Shown piece after piece: positions 1-9,502 of a stretch of DNA of 64,000 nt (positions are counted from its first letter, which is position 1; the number at the start of each line of letters is the position of its first letter). The stretch covers positions 372,001 through 436,000 of the forward strand of contig NZ_CP009922.3 of assembly GCF_000993785.3 (NCBI RefSeq), written 5' to 3'. The translations under genes were made by a program, and so were the position numbers. Source of the stretch: Streptomyces xiamenensis. GTDB lineage: Bacteria > Actinomycetota > Actinomycetes > Streptomycetales > Streptomycetaceae. The notes under the pieces are model-generated. The model was not told the origin of the DNA. It saw nothing but the letters and a program-made list of their open reading frames with translations, and ran no database searches.

Positions 1-758
1 GACATCTCGGCGGCCACCCCGAGGGAGGCGTAGTGCTCGCGCTCGTCCTTGTTCAGCATGTCGTGGACCGTGGAGATGCCCGGCTCCCAGGAGCCGATCG
101 ACACCGCCGCGATCGTCACCTTGTCGAAGAACTCGAATGCCGCCGCGATCCCGCGCTGTGCGCGCAGCGCGTCCGCCGTCGCGGAATCCGGCAGCAGCAT
201 CGGCGCGTAGATCGGATGCGCCTCCCCGCCGGAGACGGCGGCGGCCCGCCGTACCGCCTCCACCGAGCCGCGCTCGGCGGTCCCCGCGTCGTACACCCCG
301 GTCAGCTGGACCACGGTGCACGGCGGCAGCTCGCGCAGCGCCGCCGCCATGTGGATCGTGGAACGGCCCCAGGCCAGGCCCAGCACGTCGCCCTCGGCGA
401 CCAGCTCGCCCAGCAGTTCGGCGCCCACCTCACCCAGATGCTCCGGGTCGGGGGTGTCGTCGGCGGTGTCCGTGGTCGACTCGGCGACCACCACGTGCCG
501 CAGCCCGTACCGAGCCCGCAACGCGTCCGAGCGGTCCGCGTCCAGCTCCGCCGGCACCCGGATCTCGATCCGCACCAGGTCGTGCTCCACTGCGGACTCC
601 AGCACCCGGGCGACCTTGAAGCGGCTCACCCCGAACTCGTCCGCGATCTGGATCTTCGACTTGCCCTCCAGATAGAAGCGGCGGGCCATCGCCGCCGCCT
701 GCATCAGTTCGGCGGGGCCCATCCGTGCGGCTGACCTCCCGGTCGACACGGCACTCAC
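1..758 (-). CDS. SorC-family sugar-responsive transcriptional regulator, C-terminus cut by window edge
   Basis: Predicted DNA-binding repressor or activator of the SorC/DeoR type: an N-terminal helix-turn-helix followed by a sugar-phosphate isomerase-like effector domain. The HTH is visible near residues 25-50 (KSKIQIADEFGVSRFKVAR). The effector-domain start shows GDVLGLAWGRSTIHMAAAL. A GTG start at 758 is chosen because GGAGG lies 8 nt upstream; an in-frame ATG at 722 is the alternative. The gene runs off the window at base 1, so the end of the effector domain is not seen. It lies 113 nt downstream of rpe on the same strand, which suggests, but does not prove, a link to pentose phosphate metabolism. 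The ligand is unknown. Confidence 0.85.
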   Translation of the reverse strand, partial: MSAVSTGRSAARMGPAELMQAAAMARRFYLEGKSKIQIADEFGVSRFKVARVLESAVEHDLVRIEIRVPAELDADRSDALRARYGLRHVVVAESTTDTADDTPDPEHLGEVGAELLGELVAEGDVLGLAWGRSTIHMAAALRELPPCTVVQLTGVYDAGTAERGSVEAVRRAAAVSGGEAHPIYAPMLLPDSATADALRAQRGIAAAFEFFDKVTIAAVSIGSWEPGISTVHDMLNKDEREHYASLGVAAEM

Positions 759-871
759 CTCTCAGTCCTCCGGCTTGTCCCGCTCACGGTCCGCTCGGCC
801 ATCCTCGCAGATCCGTAAGGTCCTTGATGTCGCTCGCGCCCGGCCCGCCGGAGCGGGGACGCCGTTCCCGT

Positions 872-1558
872 TCACCCGGCCGTGCCGGCTCCCCGGGCCG
901 CGGCCGCCGCACGCTCCGCCTGCTCGCGCAGCCCGCGCACCGCGGCCGCCGGGTCCTCGGCGCCGTAGACGGCCGAGCCCGCCACGAACACGTCCGCGCC
1001 CGCCTCGGCGCACCGCTCGATGGTCGCCGCCGAGACACCCCCGTCCACCTGGAGCCACAGCGGCAGCCCGTGCCGCGCGATCAGCTCCCGGGTGCGGCGG
1101 ATCTTGGGCAGCGTCACGTCCAGGAACGCCTGACCGCCGAACCCGGGCTCCACCGTCATCACCAGGATCATGTCCAGCTCGGGCAGCAGATCCTCGAACG
1201 GCTCGATCGGGGTGGCCGGGCGCAGCGCCATCGAGGCCCGCGCGCCCTGCGCCCTGATCTCCCGTGCCAGCCGTATCGGCGCGGTGGCCGCCTCGGCGTG
1301 GAAGGTGACCGAGCCGGCGCCCGCCTCCGCGTAGGCCGGGGCCCAGCGGTCGGGGTCCTCGATCATCAGATGGCAGTCCAGGGGGGTGTCGGTGGCCTTG
1401 CGCAGCGACTCCACCACCGGGAGGCCCAGCGTCAGATTCGGCACGAAGTGGTTGTCCATGACGTCGATGTGCAGCCAGTCCGCCCCCTCGACGGCCTGGG
1501 CCTCCTCGGCGAGGCGGGCGAAGTCCGCGGACAGGATGCTGGGGTTGATCTGTGCCAT
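872..1558 (-). CDS. rpe: Ribulose-phosphate 3-epimerase
   Basis: Interconverts ribulose 5-phosphate and xylulose 5-phosphate in the pentose phosphate pathway; a cytosolic TIM-barrel metalloenzyme. The 228-residue product has the family signatures: [10 protein letters not shown] at the N-terminus, [12 protein letters not shown] near residue 32 (catalytic Asp and metal His), DCHLMIE near 61, [10 protein letters not shown], and VDGGV near the C-terminus. An ATG at 1576 adds six residues, but homologues I know begin at MAQINPSIL or similar, so 1558 is used; the ribosome site does not decide between them. It lies 42 nt downstream of rsmB and is probably cotranscribed with fmt and rsmB, a common actinobacterial arrangement. 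Confidence 0.95.
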   Translation of the reverse strand: MAQINPSILSADFARLAEEAQAVEGADWLHIDVMDNHFVPNLTLGLPVVESLRKATDTPLDCHLMIEDPDRWAPAYAEAGAGSVTFHAEAATAPIRLAREIRAQGARASMALRPATPIEPFEDLLPELDMILVMTVEPGFGGQAFLDVTLPKIRRTRELIARHGLPLWLQVDGGVSAATIERCAEAGADVFVAGSAVYGAEDPAAAVRGLREQAERAAAAARGAGTAG

Positions 1559-1600
1559 GTCCTCAGTATTCAGCATGGTCAGGGGGTGGGGTGACGCCGG

Positions 1601-3034
1601 TCACGCGGTGCGGCGCAGCAGCGCGAGGTACATCGCGTCGGTGCCGTGCCGGTGCGGCCACAGCTGGATGTCGGGGCCGTCGCCCAGGGCGGGGACGCGG
1701 GGCAGCAGGGGTCTGGCGTCCAGCCATTCGGCGGCGGTGCTGCCCGGATTCTTCAGCACGTCGTGGACCACGGCGCGGGTTTCGGCCAGATGCGGTGAGC
1801 AGGTGGCGTACCCGACCACGCCGCCCGGTCGTACCGCGGTCAGTGCCTCGCGCAGCAGCCCGCGCTGGAGCCCGGCGAAGCCGTCCAGGTCCTCGGGGCG
1901 GCGGCGCCAGCGGGCCTCGGGGCGGCGGCGCAGCGCGCCGAGACCGGTGCAGGGCACATCGACCAGCACCCGGTCGAAGCCGCCGGCCGGCCAGGCGGGG
2001 CGGGTGCCGTCGGCGACCACGACCTGGTACGGACCGGGGTTGCCGGCCAGCGCGCGGGCCACCAGGGCGGCGCGGTGCGGCTGCTTCTCGGCGGCCAGCA
2101 GCGCGGCGCCGCGTCCGGCCGCGAGGGCGGCCAGCAGGGCGGCCTTGCCGCCGGGCCCCGCGCAGGCGTCCAGCCAGCGGGTGTCGCCGCCGTCACCGGC
2201 CAGCGGGGCGTTCGCCAGCGCGAGGGCGACCAGCTGGCTGCCCTCGTCCTGGACCCCTGCGCTGCCGTCCGCGACCGCCTCGATGGCGCCGGGCTCGCCG
2301 CCCTCGGCCAGCCGTACCGCGTACGGGGACCAGTCGCCGGGGGTGGCCCGCTCGGGGCCGGCCTGCTCCAGCAGCTCCGCGGGGCCGATCCGGCCGGGGC
2401 GGGCGGCCAGGGTGACCCGGGGGCGTTCGTTGTCGGCCGCGAGCAGCGCCTCGATCTCGCCGCGGCCACCGCCCAGCGCGTCCCACAGGGCGGAGACCAC
2501 CCAGCGTGGATGGGCGTGCACGACGGCCAGGTGTTCCTCGGGGTCCTCGTCGTAGGGCGGGGCAACCCGTTCCAGCCAGCCGTCCAGGTCGTGGGCGGCG
2601 ACCTTGCGCAGCACGGCGTTGACGAACTTGGCGCGGCCGTCGCCCAGCACCACGCGGGCCAGTTCCACGCTGGCGCTGACCGCCGCGTGGGTGGGGATGC
2701 GGGTGCCGAGCAGCTGGTGCGCGCCCAGCGACAGCACGTCGAGCACCGGCGGGTCGACCTCGCGCAGCGGCCGGTCCACGCAGGCCGCCAGCACCGCGTC
2801 GTAGGTGCCCTGGCGGCGCAGCGTGCCGTACACCAGCTCGGTGGCCAGCGCGGCGTCCCGGTCGCCGAAGTCCCCGGCGGCGCGCGCCTTGCGCAGCAGC
2901 GGGGGCAGCACGAGGTTGGCGTAGGCGTCGCGTTCGTCGACGGCGCGCAGCGCCTCGAAGGCGAGGAAACGCACCGGGTCCTTGCGGGGACGGCGGTAGG
3001 GCCTGGCGGGACGACGGGCGGGCCGATTGCTCAC
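1601..3034 (-). CDS. rsmB: 16S rRNA (cytosine-967-C5)-methyltransferase, RsmB/NOP family
   Basis: Methylates C967 of 16S rRNA using S-adenosylmethionine. The 477-residue product has an N-terminal NusB-like RNA-binding domain (about residues 15-155) and a C-terminal Rossmann methyltransferase. SAM-binding motif I reads LDACAGPGGKAALLAAL. The two m5C-methyltransferase cysteines are present in DVPCTGLG and YATCSPHL. The GTG at 3034 precedes SNRPARRPAR, has a GGAG about 11 nt upstream and gives the usual family length; the frame stays open far upstream, but that sequence overlaps fmt. Its neighbours are fmt (upstream) and rpe (downstream), the familiar fmt-rsmB-rpe order. Confidence 0.93.
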   Translation of the reverse strand: MSNRPARRPARPYRRPRKDPVRFLAFEALRAVDERDAYANLVLPPLLRKARAAGDFGDRDAALATELVYGTLRRQGTYDAVLAACVDRPLREVDPPVLDVLSLGAHQLLGTRIPTHAAVSASVELARVVLGDGRAKFVNAVLRKVAAHDLDGWLERVAPPYDEDPEEHLAVVHAHPRWVVSALWDALGGGRGEIEALLAADNERPRVTLAARPGRIGPAELLEQAGPERATPGDWSPYAVRLAEGGEPGAIEAVADGSAGVQDEGSQLVALALANAPLAGDGGDTRWLDACAGPGGKAALLAALAAGRGAALLAAEKQPHRAALVARALAGNPGPYQVVVADGTRPAWPAGGFDRVLVDVPCTGLGALRRRPEARWRRRPEDLDGFAGLQRGLLREALTAVRPGGVVGYATCSPHLAETRAVVHDVLKNPGSTAAEWLDARPLLPRVPALGDGPDIQLWPHRHGTDAMYLALLRRTA

Positions 3035-3128
3035 GGGGACGATGACTCCGACTGCTGCTGGTGAGAGGTGGTGCGGGGGGTCAAGCCTAGGCCGTGTCCG
3101 GCACGGCCCGGGCCCGTGGCCCCCGGGG

Positions 3129-4058
3129 TCAGCCCAGCCGCTCCCCCGGGCGCACCCGCACGCCGCGGGCCCAGTCGGCGGCGGCCATCGGCTTCTTGCC
3201 CTGGGGCTGTACCCAGATGAGTTCGACGGCGTGCGAGCCGGTACCGGCGTGAACGCTGTGCTTGCCGGTGGCCAGTTCGCCCGGGGCGAGGGCCGACTGC
3301 TCGGGGGCGAGGGCGACCTGGCGCACCTTGAGGCGTTCGCCGCGGAAGACGGTCCAGGCACCGGGTGCCGGGGTGCAGCCGCGCACCAGGCGGTGCACGC
3401 CGAGGGCGGGGTGGTCCCAGTCGATCCTGGCGTCGTTGACGGAGAGTTTGGGGGCCAGGGTGACACCCTCGGCGGGCTGCGGCACGGCGCGCAGACTGCC
3501 GTCCTCGATGCCGTCCATGGTGGCCGCCAGCAGTCCGGCGCCCGCGAAGGCGAGCCGGGTCAGCAGGTCGCCGCTGGTGTCCTCGGGGCGCACCTCCTCG
3601 GTGAGCACCCCGTAGACCGGGCCGGAGTCAAGACCCTTCTCGATCTGGAAGGTGGAGGCGCCGGTGACCTCGTCGCCCGCGATGACGGCGTGCTGGACCG
3701 GGGCGGCGCCGCGCCAGGCGGGGAGCAGCGAGAAGTGCAGATTGACCCAGCCGTGCCGGGGGATGTCCAGGACGGACTCGGGCAGCAGCGCGCCGTAGGC
3801 GACGACCGGGGCGCAGTCGGGGGCGATGGCCCGCAGCCGCTCCTGGAAGGCGGGGTCGCGCGGGCGCTCGGGCCGCAGGATCTCGATCCCGGCCTCCTCG
3901 GCACGCTGGGCGACGGGGCTGGCGACCAGCCGTCGCCCACGGCCGGCGGGCGCGTCGGGCCGGGTGACCACGGCGGCGACCTCGTGCCGGTCCGATGCGA
4001 GCAGGGCGTCCAGGGCCGGTACGGCCACCTCGGGGGTGCCGGCGAAGACGAGCCTCAT
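3129..4058 (-). CDS. fmt: Methionyl-tRNA formyltransferase
   Basis: Formylates Met-tRNA(fMet) with 10-formyltetrahydrofolate, producing the bacterial initiator tRNA. The 309-residue product is a normal length. It begins [16 protein letters not shown]; the formyl-transfer region contains [17 protein letters not shown] (conserved Asn and His), followed by [14 protein letters not shown] with the catalytic Asp. The C-terminal OB-like tRNA-binding domain is complete. It is the first gene of the fmt-rsmB-rpe set and faces away from the plus-strand gene at 4294, so its promoter must lie in 4059-4293. Confidence 0.95.
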   Translation of the reverse strand: MRLVFAGTPEVAVPALDALLASDRHEVAAVVTRPDAPAGRGRRLVASPVAQRAEEAGIEILRPERPRDPAFQERLRAIAPDCAPVVAYGALLPESVLDIPRHGWVNLHFSLLPAWRGAAPVQHAVIAGDEVTGASTFQIEKGLDSGPVYGVLTEEVRPEDTSGDLLTRLAFAGAGLLAATMDGIEDGSLRAVPQPAEGVTLAPKLSVNDARIDWDHPALGVHRLVRGCTPAPGAWTVFRGERLKVRQVALAPEQSALAPGELATGKHSVHAGTGSHAVELIWVQPQGKKPMAAADWARGVRVRPGERLG

Positions 4059-4236
4059 GGTGCGGGTGTCACCTTCTCGGGTGAGTGCGGGGTACGGGAG
4101 CTACGGGAACAACCCGAAACGGTGCGTCAGTCTACGGTCCGCACCGGCGTGGACCCCCGGGGCGTGCGGAGCGGAACGCGCCCCTTGGCGTGGACGATCC
4201 GGTCCAGCAGCGTGACCCAGGCCACGTGTAAGGCGT

Positions 4237-4256
4237 TGGTCAAGGCAGATTGACCA
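4237..4256. promoter_or_regulatory. Palindromic operator-like site in the fmt / HTH-gene divergent region
   Basis: Perfect inverted repeat TGGTCAA-N6-TTGACCA, 38 nt before the HTH gene start at 4294. A 7-bp arm with a 6-nt spacer is typical of a dimeric repressor site. The right arm also contains TTGACC, which could double as a -35 element for the plus-strand gene. The protein that binds it cannot be told from sequence; autoregulation by the adjacent HTH protein is a guess. Confidence 0.4.
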
Positions 4257-4272
4257 TTCCGACAATCCCTGA

Positions 4273-4824
<552 letters not shown>

Positions 4825-4905
4825 GTTTTGCCGGTCCGGCAACAGTCTTTGCCATGGGCCGTTCGGGGGCGGACCATCTCCGGTGAACCGACACGGAGGT
4901 CATCC

Positions 4906-5544
4906 ATGACGAAGGACGAGCGTTCGGCACAGGAGCACTGGGACGACCGGTACCGGGAGAACGAACGGATCTGGAGCGGCGAGCCCAACGTCGCGCTGGT
5001 CCGCGAGGTCTCAGGACTGAGCCCGGGTAGCGCCTTGGATCTGGGCTGCGGCGAGGGCGGCGACGCGGTGTGGCTGGCGGACCGCGGCTGGCGGGTGACC
5101 GCCACCGACATCTCGGGCGTCGCCCTGGAGCGCGCGGCGGCGCACGCGGCCGGGCGCGGGGTGGCCGACCGGATCGACTGGCAGCGACACGACCTCGGGG
5201 AGTCCTTCCCCGAGGGCACCTTCGACCTGGTCTCCGCGCACTTTCTGCACTCCACTGTCGATCTCCCCCGGGAGCGGATCCTGCGCCGGGCGGCGACGGC
5301 GGTGGCCCCCGGCGGCACGCTGCTCATCGTGGGCCACGCCGGCTGGCCCCGGGGCCACGAACCGGAGGACCACCCCGAGGTGCACTTCCCCACCCCGGCG
5401 GAGGTCATCGCCTCACTCGAACTCGCCGAGGGCGCCTGGGAGGTCCGCACCGCGGAGGAGTACGAGCGCACCCGCGTCCTCCCCAACGGCGAGGAGCTCC
5501 ACCACAAGGACAACACCCTGAGGCTGGAGCGGCTGTCGCGGTGA
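4906..5544 (+). CDS. Class I SAM-dependent methyltransferase
   Basis: The 212-residue product has a standard Rossmann methyltransferase fold. Motif I is LDLGCGEGGDAVWLA, an acidic residue ends strand 2 (ATDISGVALERA), and a motif IV-like FDLVSAHFLHS follows. The substrate is not predictable. The ATG at 4906 is chosen because GGAGG lies 6 nt upstream and the protein then begins MTKDERSAQEHWDDRY, as in related methyltransferases; the frame is open to 4828 but that stretch looks non-coding. It follows the HTH gene by 81 nt on the same strand and may share its transcript. Small-molecule or tellurite-resistance-type methyltransferases are the closest look-alikes. Confidence 0.85.
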   Translation: MTKDERSAQEHWDDRYRENERIWSGEPNVALVREVSGLSPGSALDLGCGEGGDAVWLADRGWRVTATDISGVALERAAAHAAGRGVADRIDWQRHDLGESFPEGTFDLVSAHFLHSTVDLPRERILRRAATAVAPGGTLLIVGHAGWPRGHEPEDHPEVHFPTPAEVIASLELAEGAWEVRTAEEYERTRVLPNGEELHHKDNTLRLERLSR

Positions 5545-5556
5545 TCCCCACGCGGC

Positions 5557-5578
5557 GCCGCCGGCCGCGTCCGGCGGT
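5557..5578 (+). terminator. Putative hairpin terminator after the methyltransferase gene
   Basis: GCCGCCGG and CCGGCGGT can pair around a 6-nt loop, beginning 13 nt after the stop codon at 5544. There is no T-tract, as is usual in Streptomyces. Confidence 0.4.
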
Positions 5579-5908
5579 GTGACGAGGCGCTGCTGAGCCG
5601 CCATCACGGGGTGGGCCGGACGGGAGTAACGCCCGCCCCGGGGCAGTGTCCGTACCGATGCGCGGGTCCCCGCGATCACGGGTGGTCCGGCCGCGTCCGA
5701 GGAGTCGTTCCGCCACTCGGCGCGGTCCGCAGCTGTTCAGGACCGTGCCGCGCGTCGTCCCTGAGCGCCGGGAAACCACCACCGGTGCGATGACCGGGTC
5801 GCCGGGTACGCCGGGCAGGCGACGCGCTGTCACCCGTACGGCGCCCGCCCGTGGACGCACGCCCCGGAGCGGGAACGCCCGGGGTACGAGGCCACCCGCC
5901 GGGCCGGC
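5579..5908. other. Intergenic gap between the methyltransferase and priA
   Basis: About 330 bases lie between the two convergent genes. I recognise no protein family in any frame, no tRNA, and no clear repeat. Open frames here are low-complexity Arg/Pro/Gly strings typical of shadow translation in high-G+C DNA. It may hold the priA terminator or be decayed sequence. Confidence 0.6.
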
Positions 5909-8036
5909 TCAGCCGATGTCCGGCGGGTCGATCCGGATCCGGACCGGCGGCCCCTCCCGGCGGGTCGCCCGGGCGGCCTGCGCCGCCTTCAGCGCGGCGG
6001 CCAGTGCGCCACCGCTGCCCGGCGGCACCCGCACCAGGGCCCGCACCCACACCTCTCCCGGCGGCGGATCGCCCGGCCTGCGGGGCTGGCCCGGCGAGCG
6101 TACGGGCAGCGGCACCGGGCCCAGGATCTCCGCGTCCGGAGGCAGTCCGGCCGTCTCCAGCAGCCCGTCCACCGCCTCCGGCAACCCGCTCACCGCCGCC
6201 ATCCGGGACACCGGCGGCTGGCCGAGCGCCGCCCGGTCGGCCAGCTCCCGCTCCGCGTGCCCCGCCGGGTCCCAGCGCACCAGTGCCTGCACCGGCCGCA
6301 GCGTGGCCTCGGCCAGCACCACCACCGTGCCGCCCTCCCCCGCGCCCGCACCAGCGCCGCCGCCGACAGCCAGCGGCGCAGGGCCTCCTCGCCGGCCCGC
6401 AGATCGGGGCGGCCGAGCAGCGCCCAGCCGTCCAGCAGCAGCGCCGCCGCGTACCCGGGCCCCTCGGCCACCGGCTCGGCGCCCGGTGTGGCGACCACCA
6501 GCGCGGGCCGGTCGGGCACCGTGTCCAGGATGTGATCGCGCCCGGAGGTGCGCACCGGTACCGCCGGGAACGCCCGGCCCAGTTCCTCCGCCGTGCGCCG
6601 CGCGCCCACCACCACGGCGCGCAGCCGTCCGCCCCCGCACTCGGGCAGTGCCAGGCCGCCTCCTCGCGCCCGCACCAGCCGCAGCGCAGCTCGCCGCCGT
6701 CCGGCACGGTCAGCGGCCCGTGGCAGTGCCGGCAGCGGGCCGGTTCCCGGCAGCGCTCGCAGGCCAGCCGGGGAACGTACCCGCGGCGCGGCACCTGGAT
6801 GAGCACCGGGCCGCGGCCCAGAGCCTCGCGCAGGGTCTGCCAGGCGAGCGTCGGAAGCCGCGCGGTGCGGGCCGCCGCGTCCCGCGCCTCGTCCGCCTCG
6901 CCGATCGTGCGCACCTGCGGGGCGGCCTCGCGCACCGTCTCCCGGTCCGCCGCCAGCGGCGCGGCGAAGCCCGTCGCCACCAGCTGGGCCGCCTCCACGG
7001 TGTGGGCGTGACCGCCCAGCAGCAGGCCTGCCCGCTCGTGGGCGGCGCGCAGCAGCAGGACATCGCGGGCGTGCGGCTGGGGCGCGTGGTCGTCCGCGTG
7101 CGCGTGGTCGCCGTCGTCCCAGATCGCGGCGAGGCCCAGATCACGGACCGGCGCGAACATCGCCGCCCGGGTGCCGACGACCCCGCGCACCGCGCCGCGG
7201 CTGACCGCGAGCCACTTGCGGTACCGCTCCTCGGGCCCGGCGTCCGCGGTGAGCAGGACATGGTGGCCCGGCCCCAGCAGTGCGGTGAGCTCGGCGTCCA
7301 CCCGGGCGGCGGCCCGCCCGTCCGGGAGGACGGCCAGCGCGCCGCGCCCGGCTGCCAGCGTGGTGGCCAGGGCGCGCGCCAGTTCGCCGGGCCAGGTGGG
7401 ACCCGGCAGCGCCGTCCACACCGCGCGCGGCGCCTCGCCGCGCGCCAGCGCCGCCAGGAAGCCGGCGCCGCGCGGGTAGCGGGCCCAGCCCCCCGGCTCG
7501 GGCGCGGCGGGCGGGGGCGGTGCGGGAGGTGAGGGCTGCTTCTCGGGGCGGGCCCGGCGAGGGGGCACCGCGAGCTGTACGACGTCGGCGAGCGCCCCGG
7601 CGTACCGGTCGGCGACCGCCCGGCACAGCGCCAGCAGGGCGGGGGTGAGGACGGGTTCGGTCGAGAGCACCTGGGCGATCGGCGCCAGGGTGCCGGGGAA
7701 GTCGCTCTCGGCGCGCCGCTCGACGATGAAGCCGTTGATCAGACCGCCGCCCTCGCGGCGCCCGCCCCGCTCCCCCGCGCCGAACCGCACCCGGACGCGG
7801 ACCCCCGGCTGGGCGTCCGCGTCCATGGCGGCGGGTACGGCGTAGTCGAAGTAGCGGTCGAGGTGCACCAGGCCCTTGTCGACCAGCACCCGGGCGACCG
7901 GCAGCCCCTCGGCGAGCGCGGCGCCGCGCCAGGTGCGGGGGCGGGCCGGAGGTTCCTTCCGGCCCGCCCGCACGCTCGCGCGGATCAGCGCCAGTTGCTC
8001 CGCGCCCGCCGCCCGGTGTTCTTGCTCGCCGCTCAC
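5909..8036 (-). pseudogene. priA: PriA-family primosomal protein N', reading frame broken by two -1 frameshifts
   Basis: PriA acts at stalled forks in replication restart. The first ~464 codons from the GTG at 8036 form the N-terminal DNA-binding domains and the start of the Cys-rich zinc domain (ACERCREPARCRHC, then CGWC). The last CxxC should read HCPECGGG, but one base is missing near 6642 and the reading moves to another frame. A second base is missing near 6343-6347, after SAAALVRA, and homology resumes as GTVVVLAEATLRP to the end at 5909. Adding two bases gives 710 codons, a normal length. Actinobacterial PriA proteins are known to lack helicase motifs, and here too the Walker A is absent and the DEEH box reads WDDGD (residues 306-310). 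Sequencing error or true decay are both possible. Confidence 0.85.
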
Positions 8037-8081
8037 CCGAGCAGTACAGCAGATGGCTCGGACATCGCCGGGCCGGGAACC

Positions 8082-9290
8082 TCAGAGACCGACGGTGGCG
8101 CGCAGCGCGTCGACGCGGTCGGTGCGCTCCCAGGTGAAGTCGGGGAGCTCACGGCCGAAGTGCCCGTACGCGGCGGTCTGCGCGTAGATGGGACGCAGCA
8201 GGTGGAGGTCGCGGATGATGGCGGCCGGCCGCAGGTCGAAGACCTCGGAGATGGCCTTCTCGATCCGCTCGGGCTCGATCGTGGCGGTGCCGAAGGTCTC
8301 CACGAACAGACCCACCGGCTCGGCCTTGCCGATCGCGTACGCGACCTGCACCTCGCAGCGCGAGGCGAGCCCCGCGGCCACCACGTTCTTGGCCACCCAG
8401 CGCATGGCGTAGGCCGCCGACCGGTCGACCTTGGACGGGTCCTTGCCGGAGAAGGCGCCGCCACCGTGCCGGGCCATCCCGCCGTAGGTGTCGATGATGA
8501 TCTTGCGTCCGGTCAGCCCGGCGTCACCCATCGGGCCGCCGATCTCGAAGCGCCCGGTGGGGTTCACCAGCAGCCGGTAGCCCTCGCTGTCCAGCTTGAT
8601 GCCGTCGGCGACCAGCGCCTTCAGTTCGGGCTCGACCACGAACTCCTGGATGTCGGGGGCGAGCAGCGACTCCAGGTCGATGTCCGAGGCGTGCTGGCTG
8701 GAGACCACCACGGTGTCCAGGCGCACGGCCTTGTCACCGTCGTACTCGATGGTCACCTGGGTCTTGCCGTCCGGGCGCAGGTACGGGATGGTCCCGTTGC
8801 GCCGCACCTCGGAGAGCCGGGAGGACAGCCGGTGCGCCAGCCGGATCGGCAGCGGCATCAGCTCGGGCGTCTCGTCGCACGCGTAGCCGAACATCAGGCC
8901 CTGGTCGCCCGCGCCCTGCCGGTCCAGTTCGTCCAGTTCGCCCTCGACCCGCGACTCGTAGGCGGTGTCCACCCCTTGGGCGATGTCCGGGGACTGCGAC
9001 CCGATCGACACCGACACCCCGCAGGACGCGCCGTCGAACCCCTTCTTGGAGGAGTCGTAACCGATTTCGAGGATCTTGTTGCGCACCAGGGACGCGATGT
9101 CCGCGTAGGCCTTGGTGGTGACCTCACCGGCCACATGCACCAGGCCCGTGGTGATCATCGTCTCGACGGCCACCCGAGAGGTCGGGTCCTCCTGGAGCAG
9201 GGCGTCGAGGATGGCATCGCTGATCTGATCGGCGATCTTGTCGGGGTGACCCTCGGTCACAGATTCCGAGGTGAACAGGCGGCGGGACAC
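8082..9290 (-). CDS. metK: S-adenosylmethionine synthase
   Basis: Makes S-adenosylmethionine from methionine and ATP; a cytosolic tetramer. The 402-residue product is full length. Signatures include [16 protein letters not shown] (ATP-binding His), [14 protein letters not shown], and the flexible-loop region with [15 protein letters not shown]. The ATG at 9290 has a GGGAG ribosome site close upstream. It lies between coaBC (upstream) and priA (downstream, 45 nt) on the same strand. I find no recognisable SAM riboswitch in the 212 nt before it. Confidence 0.97.
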   Translation of the reverse strand: MSRRLFTSESVTEGHPDKIADQISDAILDALLQEDPTSRVAVETMITTGLVHVAGEVTTKAYADIASLVRNKILEIGYDSSKKGFDGASCGVSVSIGSQSPDIAQGVDTAYESRVEGELDELDRQGAGDQGLMFGYACDETPELMPLPIRLAHRLSSRLSEVRRNGTIPYLRPDGKTQVTIEYDGDKAVRLDTVVVSSQHASDIDLESLLAPDIQEFVVEPELKALVADGIKLDSEGYRLLVNPTGRFEIGGPMGDAGLTGRKIIIDTYGGMARHGGGAFSGKDPSKVDRSAAYAMRWVAKNVVAAGLASRCEVQVAYAIGKAEPVGLFVETFGTATIEPERIEKAISEVFDLRPAAIIRDLHLLRPIYAQTAAYGHFGRELPDFTWERTDRVDALRATVGL

Positions 9291-9502
9291 ATCGCTCCCT
9301 GGGGTTGCAGCGGCTGCTGACTGAACTGGTCCGACGCGCTCCGGGGCCTCCCGGCGGGCGTCGGTGTGAGTCTATCGGCTCAAGGGTCGCCGGACAGCGG
9401 TCCAACCACGGCTGCCGCGGCCCTGTCTTACAGTAACGGTCCTGCCCCCGGCTGGGGAGAGGTGGATCGCAGTGCGAGACGGCGCAAGGGGGTCGTACGG
9501 AA

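Noticed and set aside
5405..5860. Minus-strand open frames in the methyltransferase-priA gap
   Set aside because: Arg/Pro/Gly-rich translations that partly overlap the methyltransferase gene, with no ribosome site or family.
9291..9502. SAM riboswitch before metK
   Set aside because: No SAM-I, SAM-II or SAM-IV core motif is recognisable in the 212-nt leader region.
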